Assembly: GCF_947495925.1 (NCBI RefSeq)
Contig: NZ_CANMAU010000002.1
Location: 310,001 to 374,000 of the forward strand
Direction of reading: 5' to 3'
Source of the DNA: an uncultured Algibacter sp.
GTDB lineage: Bacteria; Bacteroidota; Bacteroidia; Flavobacteriales; Flavobacteriaceae
Length of the DNA stretch: 64,000 bases
Within the stretch, counting starts at the first letter, position 1. The number at the start of each line of letters is the position of its first letter. Both the position numbers and the translations under genes were made by a program. The notes beneath the pieces were generated by a model that ran no database searches, was not told the DNA's origin, and saw only the letters and a list, made by a program, of their open reading frames with translations. Shown one piece after another: positions 39,794 through 48,452 of this stretch.

Positions 39794-39823
39794 TTGCTAA
39801 AATGCTTTTATAGAGTATCTTTG
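39794..39823 (+). promoter_or_regulatory. promoter of the ctaB-coxC gene cluster
   Basis: TTG (39794-39796), 19 bp, TATCTTTG (39816-39823). Exact -7 match at ideal spacing, 37 bp before the ctaB TTG start. With the gcvH promoter this is the clearest in the window. Confidence 0.75.
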
Positions 39824-39860
39824 CACTCGCAATCAAAAAGCCGTTAGGGTATTTTTAACC

Positions 39861-40754
39861 TTGAGTAATTCAAAGTCTTCATTAGCAGTACCTTCAGTGA
39901 TTTCAGATTTTAAAGAAATCACTAAAATGCGTTTGTCCTTAAGTGTGGTGTTTTCATCACTTGCGGGTTACCTGTTAGGTGTTGAAGTTATTGATATTAA
40001 GGTTTTGGTATTATTGGCTCTGGGTGGTTATTTCATGGTAGGAGCTTCAAATGCGTTCAATCAAATTATTGAGAGAGATTTAGATGCTTTAATGGACAGG
40101 ACAAAAAATCGCCCTATTCCATCAGGACGTATGTCTGTCAATACAGCATTTATAATTGCAACTATTTTTACACTTTCTGGGATTGTTATTTTATATACCA
40201 TCAACAAGCAAACGGCTATGTTTGGTGCTATTTCAATTTTCTTATATACCTGTGTGTATACGCCTTTAAAAACAAAAACACCATTGGCGGTTTTTGTTGG
40301 AGCTATTCCAGGAGCTATTCCGTTTATGTTGGGTTGGGTTGCGGCAACAGATGATTTTGGTATTGAACCAGGAACCTTGTTTGCGTTACAATTCTTTTGG
40401 CAGTTTCCTCATTTTTGGGCTATTGGTTGGTTTTTATTCGACGATTATAAAAAAGGAGGCTTTTTTATGTTGCCAACGGGCAAACAAGATAAGGGAACGG
40501 CGGTACAAACTATAATGTATACTATTTGGACTGTAATTGTATCAGTTATTCCAGTATTTGGATTTACCGGAAAGTTACAGTTGTCAATAATTGCGGCCAT
40601 TATTGTTTTTTGTTTAGGATTAGGGATGTTGCACTATGCGGTAAGGCTTTTTAGAGAAATGACTACAAAAGCAGCTAGACAACTCATGTTAATTAGTGTA
40701 TTATATATTACATTGGTGCAAATTGTTTACGTTATAGATAAATTTATACAATAA
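39861..40754 (+). CDS. ctaB: protoheme IX farnesyltransferase (heme O synthase)
   Basis: Membrane prenyltransferase converting heme b to heme O, the precursor of heme a for the CoxA oxidase. The 297-residue protein has about nine helices and the prenyl-diphosphate motif NQIIERDLDALMDRTKNRP (67-85), with a second Asp-rich region at FDDYKKGGFFMLP (about 193). The start is TTG at 39861; the next Met (residue 23) is after the conserved ITKMRLS start of the domain, so TTG is preferred. It leads the second oxidase cluster, 2 bp before the first subunit III gene. Confidence 0.95.
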   Translation: MSNSKSSLAVPSVISDFKEITKMRLSLSVVFSSLAGYLLGVEVIDIKVLVLLALGGYFMVGASNAFNQIIERDLDALMDRTKNRPIPSGRMSVNTAFIIATIFTLSGIVILYTINKQTAMFGAISIFLYTCVYTPLKTKTPLAVFVGAIPGAIPFMLGWVAATDDFGIEPGTLFALQFFWQFPHFWAIGWFLFDDYKKGGFFMLPTGKQDKGTAVQTIMYTIWTVIVSVIPVFGFTGKLQLSIIAAIIVFCLGLGMLHYAVRLFREMTTKAARQLMLISVLYITLVQIVYVIDKFIQ

Positions 40755-40756
40755 TC

Positions 40757-41338
40757 ATGGATTTAACTCAAGGAACCGCGGAAGAAAAGAATAGTAGAGC
40801 AAAAAAGATGATGCTTTGGTTTGGTATTATTTCTTTAGTGATGTCCTTTGCAGGATGGACTAGTGCTTTTGTAGTGAGTAGTTCAAGACCAGATTGGTTA
40901 AAAGATTTTCAGCTGCCAAATGCTTTTATAATGAGTACAGTTGTTATAATTATAAGTAGTATAACATTCTTACTAGCTAAAAGAGCGTTAAAGGCAAGAC
41001 GTAGTAAAGCAACTATGTTATGGTTGATTTTAACTTTTGCTCTTGGCCTTGTGTTTGTATATAATCAGTTTTTAGGTTTTCAACAAATCATTGATTTAGG
41101 ATATAATTTTACAGGCCCTACCAGTAATGTAACTATGTCGTACATATATCTAATTGCTATTGTACATATTTTGCACGTTGTTGTTGGTTTGATTTGTCTT
41201 TTAGTAGTAATTTATAATCATTTTAAACAGAAGTATACCTCCAACAATATGCTTGGCTTTGAATTGGCAGCTACGTTTTGGCATTTTATTGATATACTTT
41301 GGGTTTACCTCTTCTTGTTTCTTTATTTTGTTCGATAA
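40757..41338 (+). CDS. heme-copper oxidase subunit III, short form
   Basis: Five-helix subunit III of 193 residues (helices about 18-40, 55-73, 85-105, 131-155, 168-190). The conserved C-terminal part FELAATFWHFIDILWVYLFLFLYF contains the WHFxDxxW motif. It starts 2 bp after ctaB. A second, longer subunit III follows; the two may pair with the same oxidase. The short version may be equivalent to the N-terminal or accessory subunit III of other Bacteroidota oxidases. Confidence 0.92.
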   Translation: MDLTQGTAEEKNSRAKKMMLWFGIISLVMSFAGWTSAFVVSSSRPDWLKDFQLPNAFIMSTVVIIISSITFLLAKRALKARRSKATMLWLILTFALGLVFVYNQFLGFQQIIDLGYNFTGPTSNVTMSYIYLIAIVHILHVVVGLICLLVVIYNHFKQKYTSNNMLGFELAATFWHFIDILWVYLFLFLYFVR

Positions 41339-41431
41339 TATACCTTTATTGGTATTGAAAATATATGAGTATTTACCCGTAAACTATAGTAAAACTGACA
41401 TTTATCATAGGTTAAAATTTACAGGTGTATA

Positions 41432-41462
41432 TTTCGTCAGATAAATAAAATGATTATTTTTG
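41432..41462 (+). promoter_or_regulatory. promoter of the long subunit III gene
   Basis: TTTC (41432-41435), 19 bp, TATTTTTG (41455-41462), 28 bp before the start codon. It matches the consensus with one mismatch in the -33 box. The 152-bp gap also holds a weak 5-bp stem (ATACC/GGTAT) after the preceding stop, not a clear terminator. Confidence 0.6.
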
Positions 41463-41490
41463 TGCAACTTTTAAATAACAACCATTATAT

Positions 41491-42462
41491 ATGAGTACAG
41501 CAGTAGCAGAAGGCAAAACTTGGGGTGGAGGTAATCAACCTTTACAAGCAAGTTACGGTAAAATGATGATGTGGTTTTTCATTGTTTCCGATGCTTTAAC
41601 TTTTTCTGGGTTTTTAGCAGCTTACGGATTTTCAAGATTTAAATTTATTGATGCATGGCCCATTGCAGATGAGGTGTTTACGCACTTTCCATTTTTACAC
41701 GGTGTAGATGCTCCAATGTACTATGTGGCTTTTATGACATTTGTACTTATTATGTCTTCTGTAACTATGGTTTTAGCTGTAGATGCAGGACATCATTTAA
41801 ATAAATCAAAAGTTACCATATATATGTTTTTAACCATCTTAGGTGGTTTAATATTTGTTGGCTCTCAAGCTTGGGAGTGGAACACGTTTATTAAAGGAGA
41901 TTACGGTGCAGTGCAAACTAAAGGTGGGAACATTTTACAGTTTGTTGATACAGATGGTCATCGTGTAGCTCTTAGAGATTTTGTTGCTGTTGATACACAC
42001 GCAGAGAGAACACAACATGAAGATAAAAGTGGTTTATGGTTTGTTTCTGAAGGAACATTACCAACTTATACTGTTGAAGAAGTGCTTCATGGTTTGGAGG
42101 CTCATGAAAATGTTTTAGTAAGAACACAGACATTAACCGCAGAAGGAGAAAAAACAGTTCTATCTAGAGCCGAATCTTTAAAACAAATTAAGGATAACGG
42201 TAAGTTGGTTGTTGAAGGAGCAAATCTTCATGTAAACGAATATGGTTCACCATTATTTGCAGACTTCTTTTTCTTTATTACAGGATTTCACGGATTTCAC
42301 GTATTTTCAGGGGTAGTGATTAATATTATCATTTTCTTTAATGTGGTATTAGGAACTTATGAACGCAGAGGAAGTTACGAAATGGTTGAAAAAGTGGGAT
42401 TATATTGGCACTTTGTAGATTTAGTTTGGGTATTTGTATTTACATTCTTCTACTTAGTTTAA
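41491..42462 (+). CDS. coxC: cytochrome c oxidase subunit III, long form
   Basis: Subunit III of the oxidase, 323 residues. Helices lie at about 23-47, 76-97 and 108-128, then a hydrophilic insertion of roughly 115 residues (about 135-250), then two helices (about 252-280 and 300-323) ending YWHFVDLVWVFVFTFFYLV. The insert includes VDTDGHRVALRDFVAVDTH and a Glu/Thr-rich part and has no recognised motif. Its place between helices suggests a soluble lobe on one side of the membrane. Position before a subunit IV gene supports the call. Confidence 0.93.
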   Translation: MSTAVAEGKTWGGGNQPLQASYGKMMMWFFIVSDALTFSGFLAAYGFSRFKFIDAWPIADEVFTHFPFLHGVDAPMYYVAFMTFVLIMSSVTMVLAVDAGHHLNKSKVTIYMFLTILGGLIFVGSQAWEWNTFIKGDYGAVQTKGGNILQFVDTDGHRVALRDFVAVDTHAERTQHEDKSGLWFVSEGTLPTYTVEEVLHGLEAHENVLVRTQTLTAEGEKTVLSRAESLKQIKDNGKLVVEGANLHVNEYGSPLFADFFFFITGFHGFHVFSGVVINIIIFFNVVLGTYERRGSYEMVEKVGLYWHFVDLVWVFVFTFFYLV

Positions 42463-42480
42463 TTCATAATAGATTATAAA

Positions 42481-42861
42481 ATGGCACACGAGCATAAATT
42501 AGAAATATTTAGAGGGCTTTGGAAATTTAAGTCGAATACGCAAAAAATCTGGGGTGTTTTAGCATTCTTAACTTTTGTAACCATTATAGAGGTTGCATTA
42601 GGTATTATTAAACCAGAAATGTTGATGGGAAAAGTTTTAGGTATGAAGGCCTTAAACTGGATTTTCATTATATTAACAATAGTAAAAGCGTATTACATTA
42701 CTTGGGATTTCATGCACATGCGTGATGAAACGAAGGGATTACGACGTGCTGTGGTATGGACAGCTATCTTTTTGATATTGTATTTAATATTTATCCTATT
42801 ACAAGAAGGAGGATATGTATTTAGGGTATATGATGAAGGTTATATAAAGAGAGACTTTTAA
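42481..42861 (+). CDS. cytochrome c oxidase subunit IV family protein
   Basis: Small membrane subunit of 126 residues with three helices (about 22-43, 57-74, 87-108). The motif WDFMHMRDETKGLRR after the second helix is typical for bacterial subunit IV (COX4_pro). It starts 18 bp after the long subunit III gene. A strong terminator follows. Confidence 0.92.
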   Translation: MAHEHKLEIFRGLWKFKSNTQKIWGVLAFLTFVTIIEVALGIIKPEMLMGKVLGMKALNWIFIILTIVKAYYITWDFMHMRDETKGLRRAVVWTAIFLILYLIFILLQEGGYVFRVYDEGYIKRDF

Positions 42862-42891
42862 CTAAATCATTTTAGTTAAATTAAGATATAG

Positions 42892-42917
42892 AGGCGGTTT
42901 TTAAACCGCCTTTTTTT
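42892..42917 (+). terminator. terminator after the subunit IV gene
   Basis: Arms AGGCGGTTT/AAACCGCCT around TT, then T7. It ends the oxidase subunit block. Confidence 0.9.
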
Positions 42918-42924
42918 ATTTTTG
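42917..42924 (+). promoter_or_regulatory. candidate -7 element for the sco gene group
   Basis: TATTTTTG, exact TAnnTTTG match, 37 bp before the next start codon. It overlaps the T-tract of the preceding terminator. Confidence 0.45.
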
Positions 42925-42960
42925 CAAAGTTTTATTCAACAACAGTAACGGTATTAGTTA

Positions 42961-43680
42961 ATGGATTATAAAAAAATAAGCCGATATGTGGTTTTGGGAA
43001 TTTTATTTTTTCTTCCTGTAACCTTTTTATTGTTTTTGTATCCTGCAACTCATAATTATACACCACTGGATATTGTAAATGAATCTGTCTCAGATTTAGA
43101 GAATTTCAATTCCAATTCTGAAGAAAAGATTGTTCTCAGAGATTATATAACTGTTCTTGGGTTTTTGGGGAATACGCCAAAGAATAAAACGACAACTGCT
43201 CTTAACTTAAAAGAGTTGGTTTATGATAAGTTTAAAGGTTTTAAACGTTTCCAAATTGTTATTTTAATGCCAAAGGGTACAGAAGAAGCTGTTAAGCAAT
43301 TAAAGTCTGAAATAAGCTCTTACGAAGATTTAAGATTTTGGCATTTTGTATTTGGAGAACCATCTGATGTTAAACGCATATATTTTAGTTTAAAGAGTGA
43401 ATCAGATCTGGCAAGCGATTTATCTTCAGAATATGTATTCGTGGTAGATAAAGATTTAAAGCAAAGAGGAAGACTTGACGATAGAACCGATAGAGAGCTT
43501 GAAAAAAATAAAGCTACTTACGGTTTGAATGCTTACAATTGTATTGAAGTTGCAGAAATAAAGAATAAGATGAGTGATGATTTGCGCATTTTGTTTACTG
43601 AATATAGACAGAAAAGAAAAGGAGAATTTAATTCTGATACAAGAAGAGCAGACGATTTAACAGGAGAAGTTAAAAATTGA
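42961..43680 (+). CDS. membrane-anchored thioredoxin-fold-like protein lacking the Cys pair
   Basis: Unnamed 239-residue protein with one N-terminal helix (about 9-28) and a soluble domain probably outside the cytoplasm. The segment RDYITVLGFLGNTPKNKTTT followed by LNLKELVYDKFKGFKRFQIVILMP resembles the strand-loop-helix-strand start of Sco/thioredoxin folds. Where Sco has CPTIC, this protein has TPKNK and no Cys. One Cys occurs near 199 (YNCIEV). It is 1 bp upstream of sco, so the products are likely co-made. The fold call is from pattern reading and moderately uncertain; a role in oxidase copper assembly is inferred from position only. Confidence 0.7.
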   Translation: MDYKKISRYVVLGILFFLPVTFLLFLYPATHNYTPLDIVNESVSDLENFNSNSEEKIVLRDYITVLGFLGNTPKNKTTTALNLKELVYDKFKGFKRFQIVILMPKGTEEAVKQLKSEISSYEDLRFWHFVFGEPSDVKRIYFSLKSESDLASDLSSEYVFVVDKDLKQRGRLDDRTDRELEKNKATYGLNAYNCIEVAEIKNKMSDDLRILFTEYRQKRKGEFNSDTRRADDLTGEVKN

Positions 43681-43684
43681 TGTG

Positions 43685-44428
43685 ATGAAAAAAACAAATT
43701 ACTCATATATAGGTATTGCTTTCATAGTGCTTGTTTTCGGAATAATATTTATTCCAAGAATTGTAGATAGAATTTCTAATAAAGACATTATTAGAAATGA
43801 AAGTAGAAGTGATTTTGCCAATGAAAATAAATCAACATTGTCTAATTTGGCATTTATTGAAACAAATGGAGAAGCAAAAAAAGTACCAGCCTTTTCGTTT
43901 ACAGATCATAATGGCAAAACGATTACGAATAAAGATTATGAAGGCAAAGTTTATGTCGTAGAATTCTTTTTTACAACGTGCCCAACTATTTGTCCTAGAA
44001 TGAATAAAAACTTGATTCAAATACAAAATACGTTCGAAGGTTTTGAAGATTTTGGAGTGGCCTCATTCACTATTAATCCCGATTATGATACCCAAGACGT
44101 ACTTAAGTCTTATGCTGAGAAATATGGAATAATAAACCCCAATTGGCATTTAATGACAGGGGATAAAGACCTTATTTACCAATTGTCTAATCAAGGTTTT
44201 AATTTATATACAGCAGAAGAAGAAACGGCTGCTGGTGGCTTCGAACATTCAGGGAACTTTGCTTTGATTGATAAAAATGGCTTTTTACGTTCAAGAAAAG
44301 ATAGCTTTGGAAATCCTATAATTTATTACAGAGGAATTATTTCTGAAGAAGAAAAAGTTGATGAAGATGGGGCCAAAGAAGAAATAAGTGCCTTGAAAGA
44401 AGATATTAAAAAGTTGCTTAATGAGTAA
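43685..44428 (+). CDS. SCO1/SenC family copper chaperone
   Basis: Membrane-tethered copper-delivery/thiol-disulfide protein for the CuA site of oxidase subunit II. It is 247 residues with one N-terminal helix (about 8-25). The thioredoxin-like domain has the copper-binding CPTIC (Cys99, Cys103) and the third ligand His188 in GGFEHSGNFALID. A GTG at 43682 lies one codon upstream, but the ATG is preferred. It follows the Cys-less protein almost directly and overlaps the DUF420 gene by 8 nt. Confidence 0.95.
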   Translation: MKKTNYSYIGIAFIVLVFGIIFIPRIVDRISNKDIIRNESRSDFANENKSTLSNLAFIETNGEAKKVPAFSFTDHNGKTITNKDYEGKVYVVEFFFTTCPTICPRMNKNLIQIQNTFEGFEDFGVASFTINPDYDTQDVLKSYAEKYGIINPNWHLMTGDKDLIYQLSNQGFNLYTAEEETAAGGFEHSGNFALIDKNGFLRSRKDSFGNPIIYYRGIISEEEKVDEDGAKEEISALKEDIKKLLNE

Positions 44429-44957
44429 TTCAGAACATGTTTTAAACGAAAAAAAATACAACAAATTAATTGTTGTTTTGTCTATTCTAATACCAGTTAT
44501 AGTAGCTGTTTTATTTGGTGTTAAAATACCAAATGTAGAGCCTTTAACATTTCTACCACCAATTTATGCATCAATAAATGCGCTAACAGCCTTGGTTTTG
44601 GTGTTGGCGTTTATGGCTATTCAAAAGCAGAAGGTTACACTTCATAAGCGTTTAATGAGTTTTGCTATTGCGTTATCTGTTATGTTTTTAGCGATGTATG
44701 TTGCTTATCACATGACTAGTGATTCTACAAAGTTTGGAGGCGAAGGAGCTGTTAAATATTTTTATTACTTTATTTTATTGACGCATATTTTAATGTCAAT
44801 AATTGTTATTCCATTCGTGCTCATTACATACGTCAGAGGTATAACAAATAACATAGAAAGACATAAAAAAATAGCACGTATAACATTTCCGCTTTGGTTT
44901 TATGTAGCCGTCACTGGTGTTGTTGTTTATATCATGATTTCACCTTATTACGTATAA
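44421..44957 (+). CDS. DUF420 membrane protein
   Basis: Membrane protein of 178 residues with five helices (about 15-34, 45-66, 77-95, 111-133, 150-172). Several conserved His residues (HKR, YHMT, LTHI, ERHKKIAR) match DUF420, related to CtaM-like oxidase assembly proteins. DUF420 genes commonly occur with oxidase and Sco genes and may help heme a or copper-site assembly, but the exact role is not shown by the sequence. Overlaps sco by 8 nt. Confidence 0.92.
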   Translation: MSNSEHVLNEKKYNKLIVVLSILIPVIVAVLFGVKIPNVEPLTFLPPIYASINALTALVLVLAFMAIQKQKVTLHKRLMSFAIALSVMFLAMYVAYHMTSDSTKFGGEGAVKYFYYFILLTHILMSIIVIPFVLITYVRGITNNIERHKKIARITFPLWFYVAVTGVVVYIMISPYYV

Positions 44958-44958
44958 A

Positions 44959-45177
44959 ATGAATCGCAAAATTGTTTTTCTACTCGTTTCTATTTTGTTT
45001 TTTTTTAAAACAAATGCCCAGTGTGCTATGTGTCGTGCTGTTTTAGAAAGTGAAGAAGGACAAACAGCAGCTGAAGGTATTAATGATGGTATTGTTTACC
45101 TCATGGCAATTCCATATTTACTGGTTGGGGGCTTAGGATACTTTATTTACCGTAAATACAATACGTTAAAAAAGTAA
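44959..45177 (+). CDS. small Cys-pair membrane protein in the oxidase assembly cluster
   Basis: Small 72-residue protein, 1 bp after the DUF420 gene. A signal peptide or helix (about 5-20, ending TNAQ) is followed directly by CAMCRAVLESEEGQ and an amphipathic part, then a second helix (about 46-64) and a basic tail. The CxxC just outside the membrane could bind copper or be redox-active. I do not recognise a named family, but the position at the end of a sco/DUF420 operon and the compact, protein-like composition make it a real gene. Role in oxidase assembly is inference. Confidence 0.85.
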   Translation: MNRKIVFLLVSILFFFKTNAQCAMCRAVLESEEGQTAAEGINDGIVYLMAIPYLLVGGLGYFIYRKYNTLKK

Positions 45178-45267
45178 TAAATAATTTTTTTCTACCTTTT
45201 TGTAACATTTCTTTGTCTTGTTAGTCTTACTACAAAATGATTAGCATAAACAAAATCATTCAAAGTT

Positions 45268-45969
45268 ATGTTGAAGATCCATCAGCTTCATAAATCCTAT
45301 GCAATAGGTGATTCCAGTTTACATGTTTTAAAAGGTATAGATCTTGAGGTAGAATCTGGAGAGATGGTTGCTATAATGGGATCTTCGGGGTCAGGAAAGT
45401 CAACTTTATTGAATATTATTGGCATGCTCGACGAAGCAGACTCTGGCGAGTATATTCTTGATGAATTACCAATAAAAAATCTAACGGAAAAAAAAGCGGC
45501 TGTATACCGAAACAAATTCTTAGGGTTTATTTTTCAATCCTTTAATTTGATTAACTACAAAAATGCACTTGAAAATGTTGCATTGCCTTTGTACTATCAA
45601 GGTATGAAGCGTAAGGAACGACAAAAAAAAGCGCTATTTCACTTAGAAAAAGTAGGACTAGCTAATTGGGCAGAGCACTTGCCTAAAGAGCTTTCTGGAG
45701 GTCAAAAGCAGCGTGTAGCTATTGCAAGAGCCTTGGCTGCAAACCCCAAATTGCTCTTGGCAGATGAGCCAACAGGAGCTCTGGATACTAAAACATCTTA
45801 TGATATTATGAATTTTATTCAGTCTCTTAATGATGAAGGTAAAACCATATTAATGGTAACACATGAAGAAGATATTGCTAATATGTGCAAGCGCATCGTT
45901 AGGTTAAGAGATGGTGTTATTATGGAAGATAAGAAAGTCAATCAAGTGAGAGCCGAGCAATATGTTTGA
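45268..45969 (+). CDS. ABC transporter ATP-binding protein, MacB/LolD type
   Basis: ATPase of 233 residues powering the two following permeases. It has Walker A GSSGSGKST (38-46), Q-loop FIFQSFNLI (about 90-98), signature LSGGQKQR (about 141-148), Walker B LLLADEP and H-loop VTHEED. The MacB/LolD class is set by the short length and by the neighbouring MacB-like permeases. It overlaps the first permease by 8 nt. The 90-bp gap upstream has no clear consensus promoter. Confidence 0.96.
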   Translation: MLKIHQLHKSYAIGDSSLHVLKGIDLEVESGEMVAIMGSSGSGKSTLLNIIGMLDEADSGEYILDELPIKNLTEKKAAVYRNKFLGFIFQSFNLINYKNALENVALPLYYQGMKRKERQKKALFHLEKVGLANWAEHLPKELSGGQKQRVAIARALAANPKLLLADEPTGALDTKTSYDIMNFIQSLNDEGKTILMVTHEEDIANMCKRIVRLRDGVIMEDKKVNQVRAEQYV

Positions 45970-47191
45970 TCTAGATCTTTGGCGCGAAATATTTCAAAGT
46001 ATTAATAAAAACAGAACGCGAAGTTTGCTTTCTGGTTTTACTGTAACCTTTGCTATTTTGTTGTTTACTATTCTTTTTGGAATTGCGAATGGTTTAAAAA
46101 ATACTTTCAAAGAAGCTTTTGGTACAGATGCAAATAATTCCATAGTCATATTTGCAGGAAGAACTTCTCAAGCTCATAAAGGACTTCAGGCGGGCAGAAA
46201 AATTCAGTTTAAAAATGAAGATCGCGATTTTTTAATTGATAAATACGGCGATAAAATTCAATACTTTACTTCAAAAGTAAACAAAAACGTAAGTGCATCT
46301 TTTCGTGGCGAAAAAAATAGTTATGAGGTGAGAGGTGTATATCCAGAGTATATGTTTATTGAAAACAATGTGATTAAAGACGGCCGTTATATTAATCAGA
46401 ATGATATCGATAAGAAAACTAAGGTTGTTGTAATAGGTCGCGTTGTTGAAAATGAGTTGTTTTATAAAGTAAACCCTATTGGGAAGTATATAAATTTAAG
46501 CGGCATCTCTTATAAAATTGTGGGTGTGTTTACCGATGATGAAGGAGACAATGAAGAGAAGATTATCTACATGCCTATATCTACAACACAATCTATATAT
46601 GGTAATAATGACTATGTTGATTTAATGCATTTAACTTATAACCCTGAAATGAATTCAGATCAAGCTTTGGCATTTGGAAATTCAATGAAGAAAAGTTTAA
46701 AAGAGAAGTTTGATGTGGCCAGAAGTGATCAGCGTGCAATACGGATGTTTAATATGGCACAGGGTACTAAACAAGTAGATGTCATGACTTTTAGCTTAAC
46801 CATTATTATCCTGGTTATTGGTTTTGGGACTTTAATAGCAGGAATAGTTGGTATAAGTAATATCATGATTTTTATTGTTAAGGAACGAACAAAGGAAATT
46901 GGCATTCGAAAGGCATTAGGAGCATCACCAAGATCTATTGTATCTATTATTTTAATAGAATCTATTATTATAACCGCTATTGCGGGGTACATTGGGTTAT
47001 TGGTAGGTGTTGGCGTGTTGGAATACATAGGGCCTAGTTTAGAAGTTTATTTTATTAAAGACCCTGGTGTTAATAATAGTTTAGTAATAGGCGCAACTTT
47101 AACACTAATTATTGCAGGAGGTCTTGCAGGGTATTTACCAGCTAAAAAGGCTTCAAAAATAAAACCAATTGTAGCACTAAGAAACGATTAA
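45962..47191 (+). CDS. MacB-like ABC transporter permease (first)
   Basis: Permease of 409 residues with one N-terminal helix (about 20-44), a large periplasmic MacB_PCD domain (about 50-265) and three C-terminal FtsX-type helices (about 275-300, 325-350, 365-395). The motif VKERTKEIGIRKALGASPRS is the FtsX-family cytoplasmic loop. With the next gene it probably forms a heterodimeric mechanotransmission transporter working with the adaptor and TolC protein. Substrate unknown. Confidence 0.95.
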   Translation: MFDLDLWREIFQSINKNRTRSLLSGFTVTFAILLFTILFGIANGLKNTFKEAFGTDANNSIVIFAGRTSQAHKGLQAGRKIQFKNEDRDFLIDKYGDKIQYFTSKVNKNVSASFRGEKNSYEVRGVYPEYMFIENNVIKDGRYINQNDIDKKTKVVVIGRVVENELFYKVNPIGKYINLSGISYKIVGVFTDDEGDNEEKIIYMPISTTQSIYGNNDYVDLMHLTYNPEMNSDQALAFGNSMKKSLKEKFDVARSDQRAIRMFNMAQGTKQVDVMTFSLTIIILVIGFGTLIAGIVGISNIMIFIVKERTKEIGIRKALGASPRSIVSIILIESIIITAIAGYIGLLVGVGVLEYIGPSLEVYFIKDPGVNNSLVIGATLTLIIAGGLAGYLPAKKASKIKPIVALRND

Positions 47192-47193
47192 TT

Positions 47194-48438
47194 ATGCTGA
47201 GATTTTTATTAGATAGAGATACATGGCAAGAAGTATTCGATAGCTTAAGTAAAAATAAACTTAGGTCTATACTCACTATGGTTGGTGTATGGTGGGGTAT
47301 ACTTTTGCTTATTGGTCTGTTAGGTTCAGCTAGAGGGTTAGAGAATTCGTTTAATAGGTTATTTGGAAGTTTTGCCACCAATAGTGTATTTGTTTGGGGA
47401 CAAAATACAGGTAAGCCGTTTAAAGGTTTTCAGGAAGGAAGACGCGTAGTTTTATCATTAACAGATGCTAAAAAAATTGAAGAAAATGTTGAAGGTATTG
47501 AATTTGTACTTCCAAGAAGTCAACAAGGTAAGGCGGTTACAAGAAATTTCCTTTCAGGGCGTTTCCAAACAGCAGGCGATTATCCGCTATTAGATGAACT
47601 ACAGAAGAAGAAATTAATTCATGGGCGTTTTATTAATCAAAGTGATATTGATAATCGAAAAAAAGTAGCCGTTATTTCAAAGGGAACTTATGAGCAATTA
47701 TTCAAAAAAGATGAGGAGGTTATTGACCAATATATAGAGATTGATGACATCAATTTTAAAGTTGTAGGATTATTTGAAAACGGGAATGTAAATATGGGGC
47801 CCAGTACAGATATTCATGTGCCATTTACAACATTTCAACAAGTTTATAATAGGGGCGATCAAATAGGATGGATGATGATTACTGGCAAACCGGAATTTGA
47901 TATCAAACAAATTGAAGAGGATGCTAAATTGTTATTGAAGAATATAAATAATATTCATCCTGAAGACAGGAGAGCATTTGGTAGCTTTAATTTAGGTAAG
48001 GAATTTGCAAAAATGACGGGCTTCTTAACGGGTATGCAGTTTCTTACTTGGTTTGTAGGCATTGCAACCCTATTTGCAGGGGTTTTTGCCATTGGGAATA
48101 TTTTACTCATTACGGTTAAAGAGCGCACAAAAGAAATAGGTTTGAGAAGAGCTTTAGGGGCTACACCATTTGAAATAAAACGTCAAATAGTTATTGAAGC
48201 AGTATTCATAACATTATTAGCTGGACTTTTTGGTATCATTACCGGAGGTTGGATTTTAATTGCTCTAGATCACTTTTTCGGTCAAGGAGATGATGCCGCT
48301 ATTGTAAACGCATCTGTATCAATTGCCGTGGTTTTTGTAGCCATGGTTATATTAATAGTTTTAGGAACTTTAATAGGGCTAATACCTGCTTTTAAAGCAA
48401 CAAGTGTCAAACCTATTGAAGCATTAAGAGAAGAATAA
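47194..48438 (+). CDS. MacB-like ABC transporter permease (second)
   Basis: Second permease, 414 residues, same architecture as its neighbour: N-terminal helix (about 27-45), periplasmic domain (about 50-270), three C-terminal helices and VKERTKEIGLRRALGATPFE. The two permeases share the loop motif but diverge elsewhere. Only 2 bp separate the genes. Two different permeases with one ATPase argue for a heterodimer, unlike Escherichia coli MacB, which is a homodimer with fused ATPase. Confidence 0.95.
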   Translation: MLRFLLDRDTWQEVFDSLSKNKLRSILTMVGVWWGILLLIGLLGSARGLENSFNRLFGSFATNSVFVWGQNTGKPFKGFQEGRRVVLSLTDAKKIEENVEGIEFVLPRSQQGKAVTRNFLSGRFQTAGDYPLLDELQKKKLIHGRFINQSDIDNRKKVAVISKGTYEQLFKKDEEVIDQYIEIDDINFKVVGLFENGNVNMGPSTDIHVPFTTFQQVYNRGDQIGWMMITGKPEFDIKQIEEDAKLLLKNINNIHPEDRRAFGSFNLGKEFAKMTGFLTGMQFLTWFVGIATLFAGVFAIGNILLITVKERTKEIGLRRALGATPFEIKRQIVIEAVFITLLAGLFGIITGGWILIALDHFFGQGDDAAIVNASVSIAVVFVAMVILIVLGTLIGLIPAFKATSVKPIEALREE

Positions 48439-48452
48439 ACAATCAAAATAAA

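Noticed and set aside
41339-41490. Possible small gene in the gap before the long subunit III gene
   Set aside because: A frame crosses this gap but starts inside the preceding gene in the wrong frame and has no coherent protein pattern. A consensus-like promoter fills the 3' end of the gap.
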